Below are positions 1-7,411 of a stretch of 58,066 nucleotides of DNA, piece by piece. The position numbers were made by a program, and so were the translations under genes. Within the stretch, counting starts at the first letter, position 1; each line of letters begins with the position of its first letter. The notes beneath the pieces are model-generated. The model saw only the letters and a program-made list of their open reading frames with translations, had not been told where the DNA came from and ran no database searches. Origin of the DNA: Bacteroidota bacterium (GTDB lineage Bacteria > Bacteroidota > Bacteroidia > 2-12-FULL-35-15); contig JAOQAD010000034.1 of NCBI GenBank assembly GCA_025963775.1, positions 1 through 58,066 on the forward strand, in the 5' to 3' direction.

Positions 1-1687
1 AACCTTCATAATCATTTAATTGATATTTAGCATTTCCTCTGTTAAAATAGGCATTGGTGAATTTTAAATTTAATTCGATGACCTTATTATTATCCTGTAT
101 ACACCCCTTATAATCATTTAATTTAAATTTAACAATTGCACGGTTGAAATAGGCATCACAAAAATCAGAGTTTAATAAAATAGCTTTATCATAATCCTGA
201 ATAGCTCCTTCATAATTTTTCAAATCATCTTTCGCGTTCCCTCTGTTGAAATACGCTTCACTATTTTCAGGATTAATTTTAATTGCCATATTAAAATCCC
301 GAAGTGCGCCATCGTAATCTTTTAAATTTTTTTTTGAATTTCCTCTGTTGTTGTATACTTTGTCATCATTAGGGTTTAATTCAATGGCTTTATTGTAATC
401 CAGAATCGCTCCATCAAAATCTTTTATTTCATTTTTGGAAAACCCTCTGTAATAGTAAGCACCCACATAACCTGGGTCTAATTCAATTACTTTACTATAA
501 TCTGTAATTGCACCAGCATACGCACTTATCTTTTCTTTGGCTTTTGCTCTGTTGTAATAAGCGTCTACATGTTCAGGATTTATCGAAATTGCTTTGTTGC
601 CGTCTTCTATTGATTCTGTATAATCTTTCAGTGTATATTTAACTCTGGCTCTGCAATAATATGCTTGCCAATCAGCCGGAGTCAATTTAATTGCTTCATC
701 ATAATCCTTCAAAGCATCTTCATATTTCTTTAGGTCGTCATTCAAACTTCCCCGGTTGTAATAGGCTGAACTATTTTTAGCGTTTAATTCAATGGCTTTA
801 TTATAATCCTGAAGTGCGCCAATGTAGTCTTTCAAAAGGGACTTAGAAGTTCCTCTGCTATTGAATGCTGTGTCATAGTTTGGTTTTAACTTAATCGCTT
901 TTGTATAATCTTCGATTGAGCCACTATAGTCGCCCCATTTATACCTGGCAAATCCGCAATCATAATACAAACTGGCATTACTGGAATCAAATACAATAGC
1001 AATATTAAAATCTTCCAATGCACCAATGTAGTTTTTTAAATTGATTTTAGAATTCCCTCTGTTGATATAGGCATTGGTATAATCGAATTTTAGTTTAATG
1101 GCTTTTGTATAGTCGATAATCGCTCCATTATAATCTCCTAGTGCATCTTCCGAAATACCCCTGTCGAAATACGCAAGCGAATTCTTCGGTTTTAGTTTAA
1201 TGGCTTTTGTAAAATCACTTATTGCTCCGGCATGGTCTTTTATTGCGGCCTTGCTATTTCCCCTGTTTATATAACAATTTTCATCTTTGGAATTCAATTC
1301 AATTGATCTGGAAAAATCTAAAAGAGCTTCTTTGTAGTTTTTTAATTTGTTTTTACAAGTCCCTCTGTTATAATAGTAAACGGCTATGGTCGAATCCAAT
1401 CCAATAGCCCGGTTAAAATCCTCTATGGCACCGTTATAATCCTTTAAATTGGCTTTCGCACTTCCTCTCTTATTATAAGCATTGTCACTTAATGAGTCTA
1501 ATTCTATAGCCTTTGTGAAATCCCCGAGAGCAAGTTCATATTTCCCTTCTTGAAATTTTGCAACCCCCATTTTTATGTAATCTTTAGAAGTTTGCCCGAA
1601 AAAAATTATTGGGAAAAATGTAAATAGAAAAGCCAGTATTTTACAAGTATTCATATTTGGTTCTGGAGATGCTGAATAAGTATTCAT
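1..1687 (-). CDS. Secreted TPR-array protein (3' end off window)
   Basis: The minus frame stays open from 1687 to the left edge, so the C-terminus is missing. A signal peptide (core CKILAFLFTFFPIIFFGQ) is followed by at least 15 complete and one partial 34-residue TPR units, each close to AYxNRGxxKxxLKDYxGAIxDY and ending KAIELNP-like. At DNA level this is a 102-bp periodicity across the whole stretch. TPR arrays are protein-interaction scaffolds; the partner cannot be told. There are two in-frame starts, 1687 and 1654. I chose 1687 because the decayed paralogue at 3436-3543 begins with the same MNT-S pattern. The gene is AT-rich like the rest of the island. No enzymatic domain is visible in the part present. 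Confidence 0.85.
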   Translation of the reverse strand, partial: MNTYSASPEPNMNTCKILAFLFTFFPIIFFGQTSKDYIKMGVAKFQEGKYELALGDFTKAIELDSLSDNAYNKRGSAKANLKDYNGAIEDFNRAIGLDSTIAVYYYNRGTCKNKLKNYKEALLDFSRSIELNSKDENCYINRGNSKAAIKDHAGAISDFTKAIKLKPKNSLAYFDRGISEDALGDYNGAIIDYTKAIKLKFDYTNAYINRGNSKINLKNYIGALEDFNIAIVFDSSNASLYYDCGFARYKWGDYSGSIEDYTKAIKLKPNYDTAFNSRGTSKSLLKDYIGALQDYNKAIELNAKNSSAYYNRGSLNDDLKKYEDALKDYDEAIKLTPADWQAYYCRARVKYTLKDYTESIEDGNKAISINPEHVDAYYNRAKAKEKISAYAGAITDYSKVIELDPGYVGAYYYRGFSKNEIKDFDGAILDYNKAIELNPNDDKVYNNRGNSKKNLKDYDGALRDFNMAIKINPENSEAYFNRGNAKDDLKNYEGAIQDYDKAILLNSDFCDAYFNRAIVKFKLNDYKGCIQDNNKVIELNLKFTNAYFNRGNAKYQLNDYEG

Positions 1688-1767
1688 GATTTTCGTCATA
1701 TAATTAGATTTTAAAAGGTTAATTTTTTTGAAAACATAAATTTATTCTAATTGTAATGTCCATATTC

Positions 1768-2262
1768 TTAGTGAACTGCAAAATATAAATTCTTATATTT
1801 TTTCTTTATTAAATGGTATTCATTTCTATGATTAGTAATTATGCCTAATGAATCCTGATTGTATGCAACAACTAAAACCATAGCATCTGATTTTTCTGCA
1901 ATGGAATGAAAATTCATGCAACTATAGTGTGGCGTGCTTAGATATTTAATTAAAATCGTTCTGATCCCTGTTTTTGTGTCGACTAAAGTTGGAATGAATT
2001 CGATAAATTCTATTTTGCTGATATCATCCACCACTAATTTTTCTGACGCTTTTGTATGCAAAAAACGGCTTATAATTATACAGGAGTCTGCCAGTTCGAC
2101 ATAAACATAAAAAGCTTTTTCTTCAATCCCGAAATACCTTGTCGCTTTATTTTCTTTCTTCCATTGTTTCCCATTATCCACCTCATAACGTACCGTTGGG
2201 TAAGATGTTAAACATCCTGAAATAAGAACAGACATAACAATTACCTGAAATGTTTTTCTCAT
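1768..2262 (-). CDS. Small lipoprotein of unknown function
   Basis: About 164 residues. An upstream in-frame ATG at 2298 exists, but the start at 2262 gives a clean lipoprotein signal: MRKTF, a hydrophobic core, then the lipobox LISGC with Cys about 17 residues in. The mature part has no motif I recognise; it is mixed charged and beta-like with a basic tail. It sits 57 bp after the end of the secreted protein at 2356-3336, same strand, and precedes the TPR gene, so the three could be co-transcribed. Likely anchored to the outer or inner membrane; function unknown. Confidence 0.65.
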   Translation of the reverse strand: MRKTFQVIVMSVLISGCLTSYPTVRYEVDNGKQWKKENKATRYFGIEEKAFYVYVELADSCIIISRFLHTKASEKLVVDDISKIEFIEFIPTLVDTKTGIRTILIKYLSTPHYSCMNFHSIAEKSDAMVLVVAYNQDSLGIITNHRNEYHLIKKKYKNLYFAVH

Positions 2263-2355
2263 ATTTGAAATTTTAGTTTGGCTTAAAATTTTACGCATTA
2301 AAATTAAAAATGAGTTGAGGATTCAAACGAAAATTCAAATAAAAAAGCCTGGTAA

Positions 2356-3336
2356 CTAGCTCTTCATAATTTTTTTATAGAGATCTTTCAAGTCGTTTGA
2401 TTTCATATTATAAGCACCTGAAACATGTGTTGAATAGATTATTTCGCCACTGGATGAATTAACCACATTCACATATTTCTGGTTACTATCTCTGATAAAT
2501 ATCAAATAGTAAAAAGTCTCATTTGTTTGAATTTTATTGTTTAATTCCTCCGTGGGAATAACCTTGTATTTTAATTTATAACCATCGAACATTTCATTCT
2601 CTGACGTCTTTGTTTCATTTCCGTTGAACACATTTGTTTTAGTTAACACGTAATCAGGCGCATACAGCATGCTTGATTTAAGTTTACTAAGTTCTGCATT
2701 ATTAAGAAATTCCTGATATGGCCCTCGTTTCTCACCAGATGCAAAAAAGGAATTCAAAGTTTGAATGTAGTTTTTGAAAATCCCGGGTCCCCAGTTTTTA
2801 AGGTGAGAAAAAAGATTATATGATGGCGCATAGACATCTTCTGTAGAAACGATGGTTTCAAAGTCAGCATGCATAGAAATGCTAGCAATTTGGTCCTTGT
2901 AAGTGATTCCGTATTCTAACCTTGTTTTTTTGCTTTCAATAAATTCATCGCTCGGTGTCCAAAATTCAAGGGAAATAAATTTCTGCTCGGTTTTCATTCC
3001 TTCGGTGGTTGTTGTTTTCCCGGCATTGTCTGTTTTGGCCATACCTGATAACTGACCAGTAATAGAAGTAAGAGTAATATTTAAAAATGAATTTCCTTTG
3101 GCTAAGTGTTTATCAACTTCGGAATAACTGATGAATTCTGGTTTTGAAATGGTCCAGTTTTTAGTAAAAACCTCTTTGTATGCCTTTGCATCTGCAGAAT
3201 TTGGATCAGGCATTACAAAATATGTTGTCCCTGATTTTGCTTGTGGAAGTTTATCTAGTCCCGCAGTGGAGATCTGTGCTGTCATTTGAACTGAAAACGA
3301 AATGCCCAAAGCAATTGTAATAAATAGTTTTTTCAT
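2356..3336 (-). CDS. Secreted protein of unknown function, 326 aa
   Basis: Signal peptide MKKLFITIALGISFSVQMTA with a likely cleavage after the TAQ. The mature protein is soluble-looking with no transmembrane segment. It contains a central stretch of alternating charged and aromatic residues and a C-terminal half with FYYLIFIRDSNQKYVNVVN and SGEIIYSTHVSGAYN, suggesting beta sandwich strands. I do not recognise the family. Upstream (3337-3435) is AT-rich non-coding DNA followed by a decayed TPR-gene 5' end. Same strand as the lipoprotein and TPR genes downstream. Confidence 0.65.
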   Translation of the reverse strand: MKKLFITIALGISFSVQMTAQISTAGLDKLPQAKSGTTYFVMPDPNSADAKAYKEVFTKNWTISKPEFISYSEVDKHLAKGNSFLNITLTSITGQLSGMAKTDNAGKTTTTEGMKTEQKFISLEFWTPSDEFIESKKTRLEYGITYKDQIASISMHADFETIVSTEDVYAPSYNLFSHLKNWGPGIFKNYIQTLNSFFASGEKRGPYQEFLNNAELSKLKSSMLYAPDYVLTKTNVFNGNETKTSENEMFDGYKLKYKVIPTEELNNKIQTNETFYYLIFIRDSNQKYVNVVNSSSGEIIYSTHVSGAYNMKSNDLKDLYKKIMKS

Positions 3337-3435
3337 AGGTTTATTGGTTTATTGTTATTTCCTGACTTAAATGTTATATTTTCAATTCATTAGCAAGCTG
3401 TAACCTGAAAAATTGGATACAATAGTTTAAACAAA

Positions 3436-3543
3436 TCAATGTAAAAGACTGCTTACTTTTTTCACAATGGGAAAAAATGCAAATAGAAAAGCAAGTGTTT
3501 TACTTTTATTAGCCTGTTCCTGAAAGTTTGAGTGAGTATTCAT
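3436..3543 (-). pseudogene. Truncated paralogue of the TPR gene 5' end
   Basis: A 35-codon frame read from 3543 to a TGA at 3436 begins MNTHSNFQEQ and continues KTLAFLFAFFPI. This closely matches the start and signal peptide of the TPR gene at 1687 (MNTYSASPEP, then KILAFLFTFFPI). After FFPI the match ends and the frame runs out within ten codons. It is best read as the surviving 5' end of a duplicated TPR gene whose body has been lost or replaced. It is very short, and unlikely to make a functional protein. Confidence 0.6.
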
Positions 3544-3621
3544 TATCCAAATTTTAAAATTTTATTTTATCTCTTTCGCAAAACCAGTTTGGATCGCAAT
3601 TTGTTATTTTGCAGCCCCCGC

Positions 3622-4140
3622 TTAAATAATTTTTCTTTTTTTCTTTCCGGCCTCAATTACTAATCCATAAACGATTGGAACTGTTTTATCATTTTTATGA
3701 CAAATTCGGCAGGTGTTATCGTTAAGCGATTTGTTATAAATACAATTTTTATTTAGTATAATTATTTTAAGCGCCACGTCTTTATCAACAACAATTGAAA
3801 AGGTAGAATCACCATAAGTTGTTTCAAAAGTTTTTATATTGTATCGTCCTTTTGCAACATCTTCAAATTTGAAATTGCCATCAAAGTCGGTTTCAACTGT
3901 TCTTAAAACTTTTCCGTTATCAGAATCAATTAATTCAACTGATACAAATGGGAATGGCTCATTGGATGTTTTATAGAATGTAGTTCCGTGAATAGTTCGA
4001 CCGTGAACAGCTAATCTTGCTGTATCCAACTTGTTTGTCAAGGCTTCAACATTGCTCTGAGAAACTACAAATGAAGCGCTCCCCCAAAGTATTATTAGTA
4101 AAATATATTTCCTTGCGATCGATTAAATATTTATCATCAT
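3622..4140 (-). pseudogene. Carboxypeptidase-regulatory-like domain protein with broken 5' end
   Basis: The body from TTG 4041 to the stop at 3622 encodes a CarboxypepD_reg-like beta sandwich: VHGRTIHGTTFYKTSNEPF, then FVSVELIDSDNGKVLRTVET, then DFDGNFKFEDVAKGRYNI. These folds usually decorate secreted or outer-membrane proteins. Upstream of 4041 the same frame still encodes a convincing signal peptide (RKYILLIILWGSASFVVSQ). The only in-frame ATGs (4140, 4137) are separated from it by a TAA at 4123-4125. Either this is a nonsense mutation early in the gene, an error in the sequence, or a rare start codon is used. ATG 4140 abuts the stop of the preceding outer-membrane gene. The C-terminus has a CRICH motif and a basic tail. 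Confidence 0.55.
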
Positions 4141-4754
4141 TTAATGCACTCTGTCTCGTTTGCGTTTCCCTATTGGAATATTTAATTGTAGATTAATTCC
4201 ATGGCCTAATTTATAGTAATCTTTATTGGTTAAACCAAAAGTATAAGAGTAATTAAGATTGATGTACCCACGATATGTTAATCCTATTTCGTGTCTGTAT
4301 TTAAGGCTCCCTTCACCGTTTGGGTTAATATAATACAGAATATTTAGTCGCGATATGCATATCGGGATTTGATAAAATCCAACTCACAAGATAATTTTGG
4401 AGCAATTACAAGCGTTGCATTATCGGACAATATTTCTGCGCCAAGGGCATATAAACTAAATGTTTCCGGTATAGATGCATTATATTCAGCGGAATAACTC
4501 CTTCCAACTGAAAACTCATAAGACGTATAGTTTGTCCTATTAATACCAGCAGTTATAATGAAATTATGTCCACATTGACTATAGTCTGCGTTATGCATTT
4601 TTTTGGAAATTGAAACAGAATCAGTTGTTTGACCATGCCCTAAAATTGAAATAGCAATACTTAAAAAAAGAAATACTATCACGGTTTTTCTCTCTAAGTA
4701 GTTTTTTTCGATATATATGTTTTTAAGACAAGTAGTATAATTTAATAAATACAT
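4141..4754 (-). pseudogene. Frameshifted outer-membrane beta-barrel-like protein
   Basis: The first part runs from 4754 to a TAA at 4344, with a signal-like segment VIVFLFLSIAISILGHGQ and strands such as YTSYEFSVGRSYSAEY, FSLYALGAEI and LVIAPKLSCELDF. Immediately after, a neighbouring frame continues with INPNGEGSLKYRHEIGLTYR, GYINLNYSYTFGL and HGINLQLNIPIGKRKR to a stop at 4141. Those amphipathic strands are what a small porin-like barrel of about 200 residues would need. One net single-base shift near 4345 restores a single reading frame, so I call it a frameshifted gene. Sequence error is the alternative. It lies just downstream of repeat copy A. Confidence 0.6.
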
Positions 4755-4787
4755 TTTTATTTTATGGATCCGGTTATCCGTTAATCT

Positions 4788-4905
4788 GTAAAGCCAAAAT
4801 TACAGAATTAAATACACAAAAACATACACCATTGTGTGTACTTATTTCTACCTATAAAGGGGTAGAAAATTAAAGCTTCGATAGAACATTTGTCATTGAT
4901 TTAAT
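4788..4905. repeat. Duplicated response-regulator tail and downstream tract, copy A
   Basis: Aligns without gaps to 6688-6790 at a constant offset of 1900 bp over about 100 bp. Shared blocks include GTAAAGCCAAAATT, TACACCATTGTGTGTA, CTACCTA and GTAGAAA, followed by TTAAAG. On the minus strand the outer end still encodes an LS-L-stop tail similar to the last codons of the response regulator (copy B end). It is therefore a relic of a duplicated regulator gene plus its 3' flank. It sits upstream of the outer-membrane pseudogene at 4141-4754. Confidence 0.7.
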
Positions 4906-4948
4906 AGTTAAGTGCAATTATTTAGTCAACCTGTAATTATGCACTTAT

Positions 4949-5314
4949 TTATAATTTTAGACGTCCAATAATGTCTTGATAATTATAGATAATAATTCCA
5001 ATTGTCAAAGGAGAATTTAGAATCAGAAACACAATTGTCGCCAAATCCTTTCCATTATCTGTAAATCTAAAGTCTCCATCTATTATTTGGTGCTCCTTCT
5101 TATTTAAATACTTCCAAATATCTTTGTCTCCATAATTTGACCACATGAAAGTTGAATCACCTTTTTTAAGTGTAGTTAAATCATGATTGATTTTCCAGGT
5201 TTGTTGTTTAAGCATTTGCAGGATTGATTCGTCTTCAGTTTTTACCTGACAGTAAATCCCCGTTGGAATGCCGACAATCAAACAAATAAATACAGTTCTA
5301 ATAATAGTTTTCAT
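4949..5314 (-). CDS. Small exported or membrane protein of unknown function
   Basis: 121 residues. An N-terminal hydrophobic segment (VFICLIVGIPTGIYC) acts as signal peptide or anchor. A soluble middle follows with GDSTFMWSNYGDKDIWKYL and FRFTDNGKD, and a second hydrophobic segment (ATIVFLILNSPLTIGIIIY) lies near the C-terminus. Start ATG 5314 lies 9 bp after the final stop of the SUKH pseudogene, so it may be the next gene of that cassette. No family recognised. Polymorphic-toxin loci often carry several small unknown genes beside immunity genes, but nothing here proves that role. Confidence 0.55.
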   Translation of the reverse strand: MKTIIRTVFICLIVGIPTGIYCQVKTEDESILQMLKQQTWKINHDLTTLKKGDSTFMWSNYGDKDIWKYLNKKEHQIIDGDFRFTDNGKDLATIVFLILNSPLTIGIIIYNYQDIIGRLKL

Positions 5315-5323
5315 TTATCTAAT

Positions 5324-5905
5324 TCAAAAATTGTTGCAATCACTCCAAAATTCAATAGCTAATTTTGGTTCTTTGAGTGTTTCCCAATTGGAAGGTAATA
5401 CTAAATTAAATTCATTAGCAAAATATGTAGTTAAGTCAAACCCATAGCAAACAATATCCATCTGATAAACAGAAAATATTGGATTCCCTGATTCGTTCGG
5501 ACGACTTGGAATGTATCGATGTGAATATATTGGGATTAACTTAGGATAAGAGTTGTAATACCTTTTTGCAATTTGGACTTGAGATTCAAGGTCTTTAGGT
5601 TTGTCTCCTCATGCATTATACCAAAAATCATTAGATTGGATGTCAAACAACATACCATCGAAAGGCCAATTAAGTCTGCATAGTATTTTGTCAAACTCTT
5701 CTTTAGATGTCAAAGCACTACGCCAGTGAATAAAACTATCTGAAGTAGGTAAAGCAATTTGTAAAAACAATTTGAGATCGGGAGGGAAACTAAAATGGAA
5801 GTTTTTTTCAATTTTTAAGATTTCATTTTCAGAGAGACCTTTTTCGAAAATAAGTCCCTTGTTTTTCAATAGTTGAATGAGCAATTTTACTTTATCGATA
5901 TTCAT
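5324..5905 (-). pseudogene. SMI1/KNR4 (SUKH) immunity protein, internal stop
   Basis: A 193-codon frame from 5905 to a TGA at 5324 is interrupted once, by TGA at 5609-5611 (codon 99). Around it the protein reads DFWYNA, stop, GDKP. SUKH proteins usually have a Trp exactly here (FWY-AWG), so a single TGG-to-TGA change explains the break. Before the stop: SENEILKIEKNFHFSFPPDL, the family's ligand-site segment, and W in FIHWR. After it the frame continues cleanly with PKLIPIYSHRYIPS, then SVYQMDIVCYGFDLTTYFAN. SUKH proteins neutralise secreted nuclease and deaminase toxins. The ATG overlaps the stop of a 40-codon frame (TAATG). The gene ends with TGA itself, so recoding of TGA is unlikely. Confidence 0.8.
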
Positions 5906-6027
5906 TACTTTATCTTTAATGGCATTAGCTCGATTTCAAATGCTTTTGATAAATTTCGTTTCTCGAAAGCAGAGTCGGTATGAATTGAACCTGAAAATGG
6001 TTTTTTATTATATATGTGAGCATTCAT
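5905..6027 (-). CDS. 40-aa frame coupled to the SUKH gene, possible toxin remnant
   Basis: Reads MNAHIYNKKPFSGSIHTDSA followed by a mixed charged tail ending LMPLKIK. Its TAA overlaps the SUKH ATG by one base (TAATG), the arrangement expected for a toxin translated just ahead of its immunity gene. In polymorphic-toxin cassettes the gene immediately upstream of a SUKH gene is normally the toxin C-terminus, so this may be a degraded effector tail. Upstream (6028-6097) is AT-rich with no coding signal. Too short to assign by family. Confidence 0.4.
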   Translation of the reverse strand: MNAHIYNKKPFSGSIHTDSAFEKRNLSKAFEIELMPLKIK

Positions 6028-6097
6028 TATTAAATTAAATTAAATATAATTTAAAATAGGATTAGAAAACATAGCCTCATGTCAATTATTTATCACC

Positions 6098-6610
6098 TTA
6101 TTTAATTGATTGTTTAATGTAAACTTGTTTCAAGTTGCCTCTTTCCCAATTTATTACTAATGTTTCATTCATAACTGTACCTTTTAATATTTTTCTGTCA
6201 TATCTTTTTTCAGGCGCTTGTCTTGGATAAAATTGTTCTAATATTATTTGATTGCCATTTACGGCAAAATGTCCACGCCAAGTTGAATTACTGTCTGCTA
6301 ATAAATCATTTTTCGCAAACACGTTTTTTTTATAAATTTTCAAGAATGTTCCATCACTGTAAAATTTTAAATACTCATTATAATCGTGGGGTTGAGGGTA
6401 GAATGTCTCATTATTCGCAATGGAATGGTCTTTTTTGTAAATTGCTCCGGTGTCTATAACGAGGAAGTCCTTTGAATTCATTGGTTGATTATATGTATAG
6501 TGCTTTTGATTTATTAAAGACTCTTTATCTGCATTATATATAATGCGATAACCACAGGAGGCTAAAAATAATAGTGCAATACAAGTAAGTTTAAATAACA
6601 TTTTTTTCAT
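6098..6610 (-). CDS. Small lipoprotein of unknown function
   Basis: About 170 residues. ATG 6610 (MKKMLFKLTCIALLFLASC) gives a textbook lipoprotein signal with Cys after LFLAS, so I prefer it to the upstream ATG at 6631. The mature region contains FLVIDTGAIYKKD, YLKFYSDGTFLKIYKK and TWRGHFAVNGNQIILEQFYP, a pattern seen in lipocalin-like small lipoproteins of Bacteroidota, but I cannot place it in a named family. The gene follows repeat copy B, which holds the conserved inverted motifs, and lies downstream of the response-regulator gene on the same strand. Confidence 0.65.
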   Translation of the reverse strand: MKKMLFKLTCIALLFLASCGYRIIYNADKESLINQKHYTYNQPMNSKDFLVIDTGAIYKKDHSIANNETFYPQPHDYNEYLKFYSDGTFLKIYKKNVFAKNDLLADSNSTWRGHFAVNGNQIILEQFYPRQAPEKRYDRKILKGTVMNETLVINWERGNLKQVYIKQSIK

Positions 6611-6687
6611 GATCATTTTCAAAGTGGGCATTGCCTTAGCACATACCTGAAAATAAATTTAAACATACTTTTTTGTGTAACCTATTA

Positions 6688-6790
6688 GTAAAGCCAAAAT
6701 TGTTGAATTTAGCGCACAAAACAATACACCATTGTGTGTATTTATTCCTACCTAAAAAGGTGTAGAAAGTTAAAGTTCTGATAGATTATT
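6688..6790. repeat. Response-regulator tail and downstream tract, copy B
   Basis: The intact counterpart of 4788-4905. Its right end is the last codons of the response-regulator gene (NNLSEL then stop) and its left end leads into the lipoprotein gene at 6610. It contains TACACCATTGTGTGTA and CTACCTAAAAAGGTGTAG, both also present in copy A. Conservation of these non-coding blocks while the surrounding sequence diverged suggests a site worth keeping, such as an operator. Confidence 0.65.
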
Positions 6791-7411
6791 ATCGATGGAA
6801 AATTTAACTAAAGCCGCAACATTTTTAAGCTCTAATTTTTGCATAGCATTTTTACGGTGCGTGGTCACAGTTAATTCACTTAAGCCTAATTCATCTGCTA
6901 TTTCTTTACTGGTCATTGATTTAACAACGAGTTTAATAATCTGAATTTCTCTTTTGGTTAATAACGATATTGGATTGTGGTTTGGTTTTGAACTTTCTTT
7001 AATAATACTGGCAGTAACTTGTTTTGTAAGGTATGTTTCTCCGGAAGACACTGCATTTATGGCTTCAATCAATTCGTTTTTTGAAGTGTTTTTTAAAATA
7101 TATCCCTTAACTCCTGCTTTTAACATTTTCATAATTCGATTATGATCATCGTACATGGTTAATGCAATCACTTTTATTTTCGGATAATTTTTAGTAATCC
7201 ACTCAGTGGTTTCTATCCCGTTTAATTCGGCCATACCAATATCCATTAAGACAATATCAGGCGAGTAATTATTCAATTTTTCTATTACCTCCTTACCATT
7301 AATAGCTTGGCCAACAATTTGGATATGAGTTATTTCATTAAGTAATGCTTTTATTCCATCAATAAACATTTGATGATCGTCAGCTATTAGTATTTTAATT
7401 GGCGCATTCAT
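6770..7411 (-). CDS. NarL/FixJ-family response regulator
   Basis: 213 residues. The receiver domain has the acidic pair D11-D12, phospho-acceptor D57 in PDIVLMDIGM, Thr in VIALTMYD and Lys in GYILKN. The C-terminal LuxR-type HTH reads LTKREIQIIKLVVKSMTSKE, then IADELGLSELTVTTHRKNAM. It would dimerise on DNA after phosphorylation by the adjacent kinase. Its ATG overlaps the kinase stop by one base (TAATG), so translation is coupled. The target is not known. The conserved inverted motifs just past its 3' end, upstream of two small secreted-protein genes, are candidates. Confidence 0.93.
   Translation of the reverse strand: MNAPIKILIADDHQMFIDGIKALLNEITHIQIVGQAINGKEVIEKLNNYSPDIVLMDIGMAELNGIETTEWITKNYPKIKVIALTMYDDHNRIMKMLKAGVKGYILKNTSKNELIEAINAVSSGETYLTKQVTASIIKESSKPNHNPISLLTKREIQIIKLVVKSMTSKEIADELGLSELTVTTHRKNAMQKLELKNVAALVKFSIDNNLSEL

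Noticed and set aside
5609..5611. TGA read as Trp (altered genetic code)
   Set aside because: The same gene and several others end in TGA and Trp is TGG elsewhere, so a mutation is simpler.
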